A DNA stretch of 64,000 bases from Nevskia ramosa DSM 11499 (GCF_000420645.1 NZ_ATVI01000006.1:310001-374000); one strand, 5' to 3'. Counted from the stretch's first letter, positions 1 to 8,739 are shown. Numbers and translations are program-made. Notes: generated from the sequence alone by a model not told the origin.

Positions 1-765
1 CCGGCCAAGCTGGGCATCGCTTATTCGCTGCTGTTCGATATCGACGCCCAGCATCGCGGCCTGCTCAATCTGTCACTCGCCGGCCAGACCCAGACCGGCG
101 TGTTCGGGCCGGATCGCGGTACGCAGAGTTTCGAGTCCGGCCGGCCGGCCGATGTCTTCCGCACCTATCTGGTCGAAGGCCTGTGGCATGTCTGGACCGG
201 CGCCGATCACATGCTGTTTCTGGCCGGCCTGTTCCTGCCAGCGGTATTGCGCCGCCGTGCCGGGGGCTGGCAGCCGGCCGAGCGTCTGAGCACCGCGCTG
301 CGCGATACCGCAGCGTTGGTCACCGCGTTCACGCTGGCCCATGCAACCACCCTGGCGCTGGCCGCCAGCGGCGCATTCAGCCCGCCGTCACGAGTCGTCG
401 AATCCCTGGTCGCAGCCTCGGTGCTGTTCGCCGGGCTGAACAATCTGCTGCCGATGGTCCATCGCCGGCTGTGGCTGCTGGCGGGTTTCTTCGGCCTGAT
501 CCATGGCGCGGCGATTGCCGGCGCGCTGCTCGAACTCGGCTTGCCGACCTCTGGCCGGGTCTGGGCGCTGCTGGCGTTCAATCTCGGCGTCGAGTTCGCC
601 CAGCTGGGCTTGATTGCGGTGGTCGTGCCGCTGTGTTTCGCCGGCCGGAACTCAGCCTTGTTCCGCAACGCGGTGCTGGTGCCGGGCTCGATCCTGGTCG
701 CCATCGCCGGCCTGGCCTGGCTGCTGCAGCGGGCCTTAGGCCTGCCGATTCCGATGCCGTTCTGA
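1..765 (+). CDS. HupE/UreJ-family membrane protein, 5' end outside window
   Basis: The reading frame is open from base 1 to the TGA at 763-765, so the N-terminal part is missing. The visible 254 residues carry the family hallmark GLWHVWTGADHMLF, followed by about six hydrophobic helices with short polar loops and an FGLIHG-type segment near the middle. HupE/UreJ proteins are small inner-membrane proteins; HupE is linked to nickel uptake, but this subgroup (HupE/UreJ type 2, with a long N-terminal extracytoplasmic part) has no proven substrate. It converges on the small lipoprotein gene at 849-1082. DUF4331 and HupE/UreJ genes are often neighbours, so a shared role is possible. Family assignment is good; the function is unknown. 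Confidence 0.8.
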   Translation, partial: PAKLGIAYSLLFDIDAQHRGLLNLSLAGQTQTGVFGPDRGTQSFESGRPADVFRTYLVEGLWHVWTGADHMLFLAGLFLPAVLRRRAGGWQPAERLSTALRDTAALVTAFTLAHATTLALAASGAFSPPSRVVESLVAASVLFAGLNNLLPMVHRRLWLLAGFFGLIHGAAIAGALLELGLPTSGRVWALLAFNLGVEFAQLGLIAVVVPLCFAGRNSALFRNAVLVPGSILVAIAGLAWLLQRALGLPIPMPF

Positions 766-781
766 AGCCATCCGGCAACAC

Positions 782-810
782 AAAAAAAGAACCCCGCCAG
801 GGGCGGGGCT
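782..810 (-). terminator. Rho-independent terminator of the DUF4331/lipoprotein pair
   Basis: CCCCGCC at 792-798 pairs with GGCGGGG at 802-808 around a 3-nt loop. Seven A residues at 782-788 read as a T-run on the minus strand. It lies 39 bases past the stop of the minus-strand lipoprotein gene, so it most likely ends that transcript. Confidence 0.85.
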
Positions 811-848
811 CAAGACTTACAGCGGGGGTTCAGTGAGTTGCGGCTTGG

Positions 849-1082
849 TCAGACCAGCAGGCCGTTGTAGAGGGTCGGCGTCTCGTCGGACGGGTCGATA
901 TCCAGCACGTTGATGTCGAACGGCAACGCGGTTTCGCTGGTCTGGGCGAAAGCGTCGTTGACGACGGCGGCGAGCGCCGGGCCGGTCGGGCCATCGGGTG
1001 CCGGTGCGTCGCCGTTGCCACCACCATTACAGGCGGCAAGCACGGCACTGGCTAGCAACAGGACTAGCAGGGACTTCTTCAT
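849..1082 (-). CDS. small lipoprotein, unknown function
   Basis: This 77-residue protein begins MKKSLLVLLLASAVLAAC, a lipoprotein signal peptide with lipobox VLAAC and cysteine 18 as the lipidation site. The mature part is only about 60 residues, begins Gly/Asn-rich and then turns acidic, with no domain I recognise. An AGGAG sequence eight bases before the ATG supports the start. It follows the DUF4331 gene by 20 bp on the same strand and precedes the terminator at 782-810, so the two are probably co-transcribed and it may be an accessory of the DUF4331 protein. Membrane anchoring is clear; the role is not. Confidence 0.75.
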   Translation of the reverse strand: MKKSLLVLLLASAVLAACNGGGNGDAPAPDGPTGPALAAVVNDAFAQTSETALPFDINVLDIDPSDETPTLYNGLLV

Positions 1083-1102
1083 CGTTCGTCTCCTATGCCG
1101 GC

Positions 1103-2662
1103 TCAGCCCGCGGGCGATGGGTTGATGACGCCGTTGCTGCCGTTCGGCGCGCCGCCGAGTGGCGTCTTCAGGTACGGAAAGGTGACGTCGAACTGCGAAG
1201 CGTCCTGCAGCGCGCCATCGGTGTAGACCTGATAGGCACCCTCGGGCGTGCGGTTCGGATTGGCGGTGCCGAGCAGGAAGCCTTCGACCACCGACAGTTC
1301 GATGTCGACGACGTCATCACCCGGACGACGGCCGTTCGGGAAGCCGGCCGGATCGCAGCCCGGATTGGTCAGCACCAGTTCACCGGTCGGCGTGAAGCAC
1401 AGCGCGGCGCCGACATTGACCTGGGCAGCCGCCGGAGTCGCAGCGATCGCCGTGTTCAGACGGAGCATTTCGGAGGCGACCACACCGGCCGGCTGATTGA
1501 CGTTGGCAACGCCGGTCAGGAACGCGGCGACGATGTCGTTGCGCGGCACCGGCGGCACATTGGCTGCAGCGCCGAACAGCACGTTGAGCAGCACCGGCAG
1601 CGTCGGGTTGGTGACGTAGGCAGCGAACTGACCATCGTTCTTCGGCTCGGACGCGTTGAACTTGTCCTTGTCATCGATGCCGATCACCACTTCATTGACC
1701 AGCGGCGAACCGAGGCGCGAAACCTGGGTCCAGGCGCCACCGGACACTTCCGGTCCGAAGGTGCGCGGGCTCGGGCCGGTGGCGGTGACCGGGCCCTGCG
1801 GCGCCGGGTTCAGCACTCGGGCCTGACGCAGGCTGGACGTGGTCCAGGCACCGATGATCGGCTGCGCGGTGGAAGCCGTCAGGCAGCTGGTCGGCACTTC
1901 CAGTGCCAGGGTGGTGACGTTCTTGTAGGCGGTGGCGCTGCCTTTCGAATCACGCGGCGTGACGCTGGCCAGCGGCACCAGGTTGACCAGATCGAACACT
2001 TCACCAAGGTTGACCGCGAAGCCTTCCTTGCGCTGGCCGACGAACATCCGGCCCGGCGTCGCGCAGCTCGGAATGTTGACCGTGTAGATGTACTGGTTGG
2101 CGTAGGCCGCGTAATCCGGAATCGACTTGCTGCCGATGTTGTCGACCGGCTTGGTGAACGTGGTGCCGCCGCCGGTGGCATTGGTCACCGGCTGCACGTT
2201 GGCGCCGCGGCGCGGGCCGCGAACCAGGCTGACCGTGTAGGTCTCGCTGCGGTTCAGGGTCGGCACGTTGCCGGTCGGCGGCAGGTTGATCAGCGGAATC
2301 GACAGATTGCTGGCGGCGCCGGTCGGCACGGCAAGCTTGTTGAAGGTGTTGGTGAAGCGGAACTGGAAGGTCAGGTCTTCGACCGCATCGGCGTTGTTGT
2401 CGATATGGATCTCGTACAGGGCCTGCGGGTTCAGCGCGAAGTAGTTCGGGCCGCCGTAGGAATCCTGCAGAGGGTTGTAGTTGGCGATCAAGGTGACGAA
2501 GCCGCTGCGGCCGGCCTCGTAGCTGTTGAACATGTAGAAATCGGTGCCATCGACGCTGGGATTCTGCGCGATGAACGGGGCTTCACGGTGGCTGGACGCC
2601 TGGGCCGTCAGGCTGGCGGCGACAGCCGCGAGCGCGAGCGGAATTGCTTTCCTCATGAACAT
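1103..2662 (-). CDS. DUF4331 domain exported protein
   Basis: The 519-residue protein opens with a signal peptide (MFMRKAIPLALAAVAASLTAQA) and then SSHREAP, the signature start of DUF4331, followed by the conserved DGTDFYMFNSYE and LIANYNP segments. DUF4331 proteins are secreted or periplasmic and of unknown biochemical function. I placed the start at 2662 because GGAG lies six bases upstream; an in-frame ATG at 2698 would add 12 residues with no signal-peptide character. The next gene in the unit is the small lipoprotein at 849-1082. The divergent pnt operon starts about 200 bp away, so 2663-2869 holds two promoters. Family call is firm. Confidence 0.85.
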   Translation of the reverse strand: MFMRKAIPLALAAVAASLTAQASSHREAPFIAQNPSVDGTDFYMFNSYEAGRSGFVTLIANYNPLQDSYGGPNYFALNPQALYEIHIDNNADAVEDLTFQFRFTNTFNKLAVPTGAASNLSIPLINLPPTGNVPTLNRSETYTVSLVRGPRRGANVQPVTNATGGGTTFTKPVDNIGSKSIPDYAAYANQYIYTVNIPSCATPGRMFVGQRKEGFAVNLGEVFDLVNLVPLASVTPRDSKGSATAYKNVTTLALEVPTSCLTASTAQPIIGAWTTSSLRQARVLNPAPQGPVTATGPSPRTFGPEVSGGAWTQVSRLGSPLVNEVVIGIDDKDKFNASEPKNDGQFAAYVTNPTLPVLLNVLFGAAANVPPVPRNDIVAAFLTGVANVNQPAGVVASEMLRLNTAIAATPAAAQVNVGAALCFTPTGELVLTNPGCDPAGFPNGRRPGDDVVDIELSVVEGFLLGTANPNRTPEGAYQVYTDGALQDASQFDVTFPYLKTPLGGAPNGSNGVINPSPAG

Positions 2663-2800
2663 GTTGATCTCCGATGTCGTTATGGTTGTGGCGGGCAACG
2701 GTCCGGTCGTGTTCGACCATGCTCTTGGCCTTACTCGCCGTCATCGGCATCGGATGCAGCCGCTGTGTGATTGCCTACCCCATCGGCTAGACTTCGCACC

Positions 2801-2836
2801 GCCGAAGCCCGAAAACCCCGGGAACTTCGGCTTTTT
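2801..2836 (+). terminator. terminator-like hairpin in the pnt leader (possible attenuator)
   Basis: GCCGAAG at 2801-2807 pairs with CTTCGGC at 2825-2831, followed directly by TTTTT at 2832-2836. No plus-strand gene lies upstream that needs ending, and pntAA starts 33 bases later. It therefore looks like a leader terminator of the pnt operon. The 17-nt loop contains CCCG and CCCGGG, which could form a competing pairing. The regulatory role is inferred. Confidence 0.5.
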
Positions 2837-2869
2837 CGTGCATATCACGTCTGCAATCGAGGATTGTCC

Positions 2870-3994
2870 ATGCCGGTGAAAATTGCCGTGCTGAAGGAAA
2901 CACGCGCCAACGAGCGCCGGGTAGCGCTGGTTCCCGCCGTCGCCGACAAGCTGACCAAGCTCGGCGCCGAACTGCATATGCAGTCTTCTGCCGGCGATGC
3001 CGTGAAGCTGCCGGATGCCGCGTTCAAGAACGTCGCATTCGCGGTCAACCCGCAGGGTCTGGTGTCGGACGCCGACATCGTGCTGGCCGTGCAGCCGCCG
3101 AGCGTCGAAACCGTCAACGCCATGAAGGAGGGCGCGATCCTGCTGTCCTTCGTCTATGCCCACAAGGAAGTCGAGCTGGTCAAGGCGCTGCGCGACAAGA
3201 AGATCACCTGCTTCGCGATGGAACTGGTGCCGCGCATCACCCGCGCGCAGTCGATGGACGCGCTGTCGTCCCAGGCCGCGCTTGCCGGCTACTACGGCGC
3301 GCTGATGGGCGCCACCAGCATCGCCCGCATGATGCCGATGACCACCTTCGCCACCGGCTCGATCAAGCCCGGCACGGTGCTGGTGATGGGCGTCGGCGTC
3401 GCCGGCCTGTCGGCCATCGCCACCTCGCGCCGCATCGGCGCCAAGGTCGAAGGCTATGACGTGCGTCCGGAGGTGAAGGAGCAGGTCGAATCGCTCGGCG
3501 CCAAGTTCATCGACACCGGTGTCGACGCCCGCGGCACCGGCGGCTACGCCCGCGAGCTGACCGACGACGAGAAGGCGAAGATCGCCGCCGTCGTCACCAA
3601 GCACATCCAGGCTGCCGACATCATCATCACCACCGCCGCGATCCCGGGCCGTCCGAGCCCGAAGCTGATCTCGAAGGCGCAGGTCGATGGCATGAAGGCC
3701 GGCAGCGTGATCATCGATCTCGCGGCGGAAGGCGGCGGCAACACCGAGTACACGGTGCCCGGCGAAACCACCACGGTGGGCCAGGTGACCATCGTCGCGC
3801 CGCTGAACGTGCCCAGCCTGCTCGGCGAACACGCCAGCGAGCTGTACGCGAAGAACCAGTACAACCTGATGGAACTGTTCCTCAAGGAACAGGCGATCGC
3901 GCTGGACTGGAACGACGAGATCATCGCCAAGAGCTGCCTGACGCATGCCGGCGAGATCAAGAACGAAGCGGCAAAGAAAGCTGTCGAGGGCTAA
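2870..3994 (+). CDS. pntAA: NAD(P) transhydrogenase subunit alpha, part 1
   Basis: PntAA is the cytoplasmic NAD(H)-binding domain I of proton-translocating transhydrogenase, which uses the proton gradient to reduce NADP+ with NADH. The 374 residues contain the family start MPVKIAVLKETRANERRVALVP, the Rossmann loop VMGVGVAGLSAIATSRRIGA and the YDVRPEVKEQVESLGAKF segment. The length is normal for the split-subunit version, where the membrane part is a separate protein. I chose the ATG at 2870 because it matches the family N-terminus and has GAGG nine bases upstream; upstream ATGs in frame fall in the leader. It is first in pntAA-pntAB-pntB, with only three bases to pntAB. Inner-membrane associated. 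Confidence 0.95.
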   Translation: MPVKIAVLKETRANERRVALVPAVADKLTKLGAELHMQSSAGDAVKLPDAAFKNVAFAVNPQGLVSDADIVLAVQPPSVETVNAMKEGAILLSFVYAHKEVELVKALRDKKITCFAMELVPRITRAQSMDALSSQAALAGYYGALMGATSIARMMPMTTFATGSIKPGTVLVMGVGVAGLSAIATSRRIGAKVEGYDVRPEVKEQVESLGAKFIDTGVDARGTGGYARELTDDEKAKIAAVVTKHIQAADIIITTAAIPGRPSPKLISKAQVDGMKAGSVIIDLAAEGGGNTEYTVPGETTTVGQVTIVAPLNVPSLLGEHASELYAKNQYNLMELFLKEQAIALDWNDEIIAKSCLTHAGEIKNEAAKKAVEG

Positions 3995-3997
3995 ACC

Positions 3998-4291
3998 ATG
4001 CTGACCGGATTCATCGCGCTGTACATCTTCATGCTCGCCGCCTTCACCGGCTACGAGATCATCGGCCGCGTGCCGTCGATCCTGCACACGCCGCTGATGT
4101 CGGGCTCGAACTTCGTGCACGGCATCGTCGTCGTCGGCGCGCTGTTCGCGTTGCTCAACGCCACGTCGGTGACTGAACAGGTGATCGGCTTCGTCGGCGT
4201 GCTGCTCGGCGCCGGCAACGCCGCCGGCGGTTACGTGGTGACCGAACGGATGCTGCAGATGTTCAAGTCCTCGGACAAGAAGAAGGCTTAA
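3998..4291 (+). CDS. pntAB: NAD(P) transhydrogenase subunit alpha, part 2
   Basis: This 97-residue protein supplies the first membrane helices of domain II of the transhydrogenase. Three hydrophobic stretches are visible, with the conserved TPLMSGSNFVHGIVVVGA and GAGNAAGGYVVTERMLQMF segments. It starts three bases after the pntAA stop. In the usual operon the pntB start follows almost immediately. Here an ATG does follow after seven bases, but it opens a truncated copy of the pntB start (see 4299-4424). Confidence 0.95.
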   Translation: MLTGFIALYIFMLAAFTGYEIIGRVPSILHTPLMSGSNFVHGIVVVGALFALLNATSVTEQVIGFVGVLLGAGNAAGGYVVTERMLQMFKSSDKKKA

Positions 4292-4298
4292 GACCGAC

Positions 4299-4424
4299 AT
4301 GACCGCTCAACTCATCATCGACGCCAGCTTCCTGGCTGCCGCGTCTGTGCAGACGCGAGGCACCCGGCGAGGGACCCGCGCGGCTTCTGGCGCGGGAGCG
4401 ACGGCAAGCCGAGTCGGCTGCTGA
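4299..4424 (+). pseudogene. truncated duplicate of the pntB 5' end
   Basis: An ATG seven bases after the pntAB stop opens a 41-codon frame. Its first 15 codons mirror the true pntB start: both share LIIDASFLAAA, and the three base differences within that shared stretch all fall at third codon positions. After codon 15 homology stops at a 7-bp hairpin and the frame runs through REP-like sequence to a TGA at 4422-4424. It is probably the original pntB start, cut off by an insertion. Translation of this decoy may still occur ahead of pntB. Confidence 0.7.
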
Positions 4425-4440
4425 ACAGGAACAGGGAACA
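4341..4440. repeat. REP-like palindromic insertion between pntAB and pntB
   Basis: Two perfect hairpins lie here. GCGTCTG (4341-4347) pairs with CAGACGC (4350-4356) over a 2-nt loop, and CCCGCGC (4375-4381) pairs with GCGCGGG (4390-4396) over an 8-nt loop. They are followed by GGGAGCGACGGCAAGCCG, which resembles the REP-type intergenic repeats common in pseudomonads and xanthomonads. It separates the two copies of the pntB start. The REP relationship is from memory of those families. Confidence 0.6.
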
Positions 4441-4448
4441 CTAAGAAA

Positions 4449-5876
4449 ATGAATCCATCACTTATCATCGACGCGAGCTTTCTGGCTGCCGCGTTCCTGT
4501 TCATCTACGGCCTGAAGCGCATGTCCTCGCCGGTCACGGCGGCCTCGGGCATTCGCGTCGCCGGCCTCGGCATGCTGGTCGCCGTACTCGCCAGCTTCCT
4601 GTACGTGTTCAACGTCAACGAAGCGGCCAAGCCGCATCTGATGGTCAACGCCGCGCTCGGCGCCGTGGCACTCGCCATCGGCCTCGGCTGGGCCTGGACC
4701 AGCGGCAAGAAGGTCGAGATGACCGCGATGCCGCAGATGGTCGCGCTCTACAACGGCATGGGCGGTGGCGCTGCTGCCGCGATCGGCGCGGTCGAATTGT
4801 TCCGCACCTCGGCCGAGCACACGCTGATTCCGCTGGTGGTCACCATCATCGGTTCGCTGATCGGCGCGATCTCGCTGTCCGGCTCGGTGATCGCCTGGGC
4901 CAAGCTCGATGGCCGCATCAACGGCGTCTGGCGCTTCACCGGCCTGCAGGTGATGAACGGCACGTTCTTCGTCGCCACCCTGGCGCTCGGCCTGTACATC
5001 GCCTTCGGTGCCCACGGCCATGCGCCGGTGTGGATGACCGCTTCGTTCTTCGTCCTGGCGCTGATCTTCGGCGTGCTGATGACGATGCCGATCGGCGGCG
5101 CCGACATGCCCGTGGTGATCTCGCTGTACAACGCCTTCACCGGCCTCGCGGTCGGCTTCGAAGGCTTCGTGCTGCAGAACCCCGCGCTGATGATCGCCGG
5201 CATGGTGGTCGGCTCGGCCGGCACCCTGCTGACCCTGCTGATGGCCAAGGCGATGAACCGTTCGGTGTCGAACGTGATCTTCTCCAACTTCGGCGCCACC
5301 GGCAACGAAGAGCAGGGCGAGATCAAGGGCTCGATGAAGCCGGTCGATGCGGGCGATGCCGGCATCAACATGCGCTACTCGTCGAAGATCATCATCGCCC
5401 CGGGCTACGGCCTGGCGGTGGCGCAGGCGCAGCACAAGCTCTACGAGTTCGTGAAGCTCTGCCAGGACGCCGGTGTCGACGTGAAGTTCGCCATCCATCC
5501 GGTAGCCGGCCGCATGCCCGGCCACATGAACGTGCTGCTCGCCGAAGCCGGCGTGCCGTACGACATCATCTACGACATGGAAGACATCAACGGCGAGTTC
5601 AAGGAAGCCGACGTGGCGATCGTCATCGGCGCCAACGACACCGTGAACCCGGCCGCCCGCACCAACAAGAGCAGCCCGATCTACGGCATGCCGATCCTCA
5701 ACGTGGACCACGCCAAGCAGGTCTACGTGGTCAAGCGCGGCCAGGGCAAGGGCTACTCGGGTGTCGAGAACGAACTGTTCTTCGCCGACAACACCAACAT
5801 GGTCTACGGCGACGCCCAGAAGGTGCTGGTGCAGATGATCCAGGCGGTGAAGTCGCTGGATGGCGGCGGTCACTAA
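4449..5876 (+). CDS. pntB: NAD(P) transhydrogenase subunit beta
   Basis: PntB contributes the remaining membrane helices of domain II and the NADP(H)-binding domain III. The 475-residue protein has about nine helices, then the conserved C-terminal domain with IAPGYGLAVAQAQH (NADP loop), the HPVAGRMPGHMNVLLAEA segment, VIGANDTVNPAA and VVKRGQGKGYSGVEN. Length is normal. It starts 157 bases after the pntAB stop, an unusual gap for this operon caused by the duplicated 5' end and the REP-like insertion. AGGGA upstream of the ATG can serve as ribosome site. The three pnt proteins form one inner-membrane enzyme. Confidence 0.96.
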   Translation: MNPSLIIDASFLAAAFLFIYGLKRMSSPVTAASGIRVAGLGMLVAVLASFLYVFNVNEAAKPHLMVNAALGAVALAIGLGWAWTSGKKVEMTAMPQMVALYNGMGGGAAAAIGAVELFRTSAEHTLIPLVVTIIGSLIGAISLSGSVIAWAKLDGRINGVWRFTGLQVMNGTFFVATLALGLYIAFGAHGHAPVWMTASFFVLALIFGVLMTMPIGGADMPVVISLYNAFTGLAVGFEGFVLQNPALMIAGMVVGSAGTLLTLLMAKAMNRSVSNVIFSNFGATGNEEQGEIKGSMKPVDAGDAGINMRYSSKIIIAPGYGLAVAQAQHKLYEFVKLCQDAGVDVKFAIHPVAGRMPGHMNVLLAEAGVPYDIIYDMEDINGEFKEADVAIVIGANDTVNPAARTNKSSPIYGMPILNVDHAKQVYVVKRGQGKGYSGVENELFFADNTNMVYGDAQKVLVQMIQAVKSLDGGGH

Positions 5877-5896
5877 ACCGCCATTGCTGCATCAAG

Positions 5897-5921
5897 AAAG
5901 CCGCCTTAGGGCGGCTTTTTT
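5897..5921 (+). terminator. Rho-independent terminator of the pnt operon
   Basis: GCCGCC (5900-5905) pairs with GGCGGC (5910-5915) around TTAG, with AAA before and six T residues (5916-5921) after. It lies 20 bases past the pntB stop. Confidence 0.93.
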
Positions 5922-5949
5922 GTGACCTGCGCCCGGCGGCAAGCGGACA

Positions 5950-5974
5950 GTCGGGAAATCGTCGGAATTCGGTC
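5950..5974 (+). promoter_or_regulatory. 25-bp motif shared with 17520-17544
   Basis: The stretch begins GTCGGGAAAT, continues GTCGGAA and ends TCGGTC. It matches 23 of 25 bases of the block at 17520-17544. It ends 60 bases before the ATG of the large lipoprotein gene at 6035; the other copy ends 63 bases before its gene. GTCGG recurs at an 11-base step, close to one DNA turn, as at many regulator sites. The regulator is unknown. Confidence 0.5.
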
Positions 5975-6034
5975 AGGACTTGGCGGAGGTCGGCCACCAC
6001 CATCGTCACCTTGATCCGAAGCCGGAGTTGGCCG

Positions 6035-8713
6035 ATGTCCCGCACCCTGAAGTTGTTCTCCCCGAAACTGGCGCTGCCGATCCTGATGCTCGCGGCACTC
6101 GCAGGCTGCGATGGTGGCGGCTCGAACCGGGCGCCGCTGGAAGAACCGCCCCCGCCAACGGTGCCGCCGGTCCCAACGGCAGCAGCGGCACGTGTCGAGA
6201 TCGTCCAGACCGGCCTGCTGTTCGCCGCAGCTGGCCAGACCCGGCAACTCGAAGCGCGCGTTCTCGACGCGGCCGGCAATGCCATCCCGCTGCCGGTGAG
6301 CTGGAGTTCGTCCGATACCGGCGCCATCGCGGTAAGCGCCGGGGGCCTGGCCACGGCGAGCGGTCGCGGCGGCTCGACCCAGATCGTCGCTGCCGTCGGC
6401 GCCGTCCGCTCGGTGCCGCTGCTCGCCGTGGTCACCGAGCTGGCGCCGGGCACGCTGGTGATTGCCGATGAACAGGTCATCACGCCACCGGCAGAGATCA
6501 ATCCCGATTCCACGCCGAGCTTCGACAACACCTACAGCGTCGTCGTCGCCGGCATCGCGGCGCCCACGGTCGGCACGCTGGTCATCGGCAACGGCTCGCA
6601 GCCGATCGCCGGCCGGGTGGTCGGCACCGAGGCCGCGGCTGGTGGTGTACGCCTGACCCTGCAACTGGCACCGGCCACCGAGCTGCTGCCGAATCTGGAC
6701 ATCGATCAGGTATTCGATCTGAGCCAGGTGGAACCCGAAATCGCGCCGGAAATCGCCAGCGCCTATGACATCCGGCGCGATGGCGACACCCTGCACTTCA
6801 CCGCGAAGGCCGCGGACGCCAGCCGACCGGCCGGCACTTCGCGGCGGGCGGCATCGCAAACGGCAAAGCCGCGCGCGCGGCCATCCGTGGTCGGGACGCC
6901 GATCGGCACGCGCGCCTTCGAACAGGGTTGCGAAACCGATTTCGAGGCCGAGAATCCGCCGATCTCGATGACCGCCCAGCCCGCGTTCAGCGTGTCGCTG
7001 AAGCCGGCGCTGGACCTGCTGTACACGCCTAACCGCGGGCTGGAGCACCTGCTGCTGACCGCGACGCCGACCTTCACCTTCAACGTCCAGGCCAAGCTCA
7101 CCGCCGCTTTCGAAGGCAAGATCAGCTGCAAGGCCGAGCTGTTCAACATCCCGTTGCCGATCGGTGGGCCACTGTCCTTGATCGTCGGCGGCATGGTGCC
7201 GGTCGGCGTCGGCGTCGAAGCCGGCGGCAAGCTGACCGTCGCCGATGTCACGGTCGGCACCAGCAGCGCCGTCGGCACCGAGCTGGAGTTCGGCCTCGCC
7301 TGCAACTTCGGCGTCTGTGATTTCCAGCGCTCGTTCGGCGAGTTCACGGTCACCAACACGCCGACCCTGGTGCTGCGCACACTGGAAAGCCTGCGCGTGG
7401 AGCCGAAGCTCGAAGTCTTCGGTTATGCCGAGGTCGCGATCGGCAACCGCTTCTTCAAGTCGCTGCGCTTCAAGACCCTGGAAGCCAAGGTCGGCGCCGC
7501 GCTGGAAGGCAGCTTCGCGCCGCAGATCACCCAGATGCTCGCCAGCCCTTACCAGTCGGACTACAAGCTCAAGCTCGGCGCCGAAGCCAAGGCCGGCAGC
7601 GAGATGGCACTGACCTTGACCCTGCTGGGCCTGGAATCACTGGCCAAGCTGGAGCTGAAGGTGGACACCGAACTGGCCAACTCGCCGACCGGCAAGGTCA
7701 GCGCCGACCGCAACGACTTCCTGGCTGGCGAAACCACCCACTTCACGATCGATCTCGATGCCGCGAAAACCAGTTTTCTGGGCATCTACAACATCGCCGA
7801 AGTGCTGATCGTGGAAAAGCTGGCAGACAATACCGCGGTGATTCGCGCCCGCCAGACGGCCACCGATGGCGCCACCCGCTTCACGGTGCCGTATGTGGCC
7901 GCGGTGGGCGGCACCACCGGCAACTTCTTCGCCTTCGTGCTCACCCGTCTGCTGCCGGCAGACCTGCTGTCCCTGGAACTCGGCCAAGTGCGCGCTGCAG
8001 GATTTGGCGAGTTGCTGCGAGCCCGTGTCGAAGCCGTTTCGGGCTCCGCGAACTGCAGCAGCGAAACCTGCAACAACCCCGACGACGAGGAAATCCGGAT
8101 CGAGGATTCGCTCGGCAGCGCCGTCCAGGCCCGCTACACACTGATCACCCGTTCGGTGAATACGGCCACGCGAGGAACCATCGGCAGCGACGCCGAGATC
8201 GGCCTCGACGGCCGCAGCCTGTTCTCGACCATTTCACTGAGCTGCAACGGCGATGCCGAAGCTTCCGGCTACCTGCCGCAGAACGGCAAAGGAACGCCGG
8301 CCAGCTCGGGCCACACGCTGAGCCAGTTCGCGTTCGCCGTCAGCCAGCCGGTCAGCTACCGGATCGATATCCCGAAAGCCAACGTCGTCAACTTCAGCAC
8401 GCGCGGCGGCGCCACAGTCAGCGTCGGCCTGACCGAAGGCAATCAGCTGCCACCTGAAGAGGACGGACAGTCCCGGCTCTACGGCGGCTCGCCGACGGCA
8501 GTCGACCCGAGCAATCCGCTGTCCCTGGTGGTGATTTACGAAGCGGATTCGGGCATTAATCAGGAGTTCGGCAGCCGCAGCGGCGTGCTGCAGCCCGGCA
8601 TCTACACGGTAGCCACCGCCTGTACCCAGTTCGCCGCCACCTTCACTGACGCCACGGAAAGCAGCACGCTGCACGAACTGCAGACCATCCTGACCCTGTC
8701 CGCCGCGCCCTAG
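6035..8713 (+). CDS. large lipoprotein with N-terminal Ig-like domain
   Basis: The 892-residue protein begins MSRTLKLFSPKL and has a lipobox LAALAGC near residue 25, so it should be lipid-anchored. A Pro-rich linker follows, then a domain of bacterial Ig-like type 2 (ARVEIVQTG, AGQTRQLEARVLDAAGN, VSWSSSDTGAIAVS). The rest is beta-rich, with VGAGV-type glycine stretches, Cys pairs and no enzyme motif I recognise. GGAG seven bases before the ATG at 6035 fixes the start; the same frame is open far upstream inside pntB, but that part is non-coding shadow. It follows the pnt terminator. Likely a surface or periplasmic structural or adhesin-like protein; specific function unknown. Confidence 0.8.
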   Translation: MSRTLKLFSPKLALPILMLAALAGCDGGGSNRAPLEEPPPPTVPPVPTAAAARVEIVQTGLLFAAAGQTRQLEARVLDAAGNAIPLPVSWSSSDTGAIAVSAGGLATASGRGGSTQIVAAVGAVRSVPLLAVVTELAPGTLVIADEQVITPPAEINPDSTPSFDNTYSVVVAGIAAPTVGTLVIGNGSQPIAGRVVGTEAAAGGVRLTLQLAPATELLPNLDIDQVFDLSQVEPEIAPEIASAYDIRRDGDTLHFTAKAADASRPAGTSRRAASQTAKPRARPSVVGTPIGTRAFEQGCETDFEAENPPISMTAQPAFSVSLKPALDLLYTPNRGLEHLLLTATPTFTFNVQAKLTAAFEGKISCKAELFNIPLPIGGPLSLIVGGMVPVGVGVEAGGKLTVADVTVGTSSAVGTELEFGLACNFGVCDFQRSFGEFTVTNTPTLVLRTLESLRVEPKLEVFGYAEVAIGNRFFKSLRFKTLEAKVGAALEGSFAPQITQMLASPYQSDYKLKLGAEAKAGSEMALTLTLLGLESLAKLELKVDTELANSPTGKVSADRNDFLAGETTHFTIDLDAAKTSFLGIYNIAEVLIVEKLADNTAVIRARQTATDGATRFTVPYVAAVGGTTGNFFAFVLTRLLPADLLSLELGQVRAAGFGELLRARVEAVSGSANCSSETCNNPDDEEIRIEDSLGSAVQARYTLITRSVNTATRGTIGSDAEIGLDGRSLFSTISLSCNGDAEASGYLPQNGKGTPASSGHTLSQFAFAVSQPVSYRIDIPKANVVNFSTRGGATVSVGLTEGNQLPPEEDGQSRLYGGSPTAVDPSNPLSLVVIYEADSGINQEFGSRSGVLQPGIYTVATACTQFAATFTDATESSTLHELQTILTLSAAP

Positions 8714-8739
8714 GCTCGGTCCGCGCCGCCGTCGAACTG

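Noticed and set aside
998-2770. long plus-strand open frame opposite the DUF4331 gene
   Set aside because: Arg/Gly/His-rich antisense reading of a GC-rich gene with no family match; the opposite strand has a signal peptide, ribosome site and DUF4331 motifs.
2741-5873. long minus-strand frames opposite the pnt genes
   Set aside because: They read as His/Asp/Arg-rich text and lie antisense to clear pntAA/pntAB/pntB.
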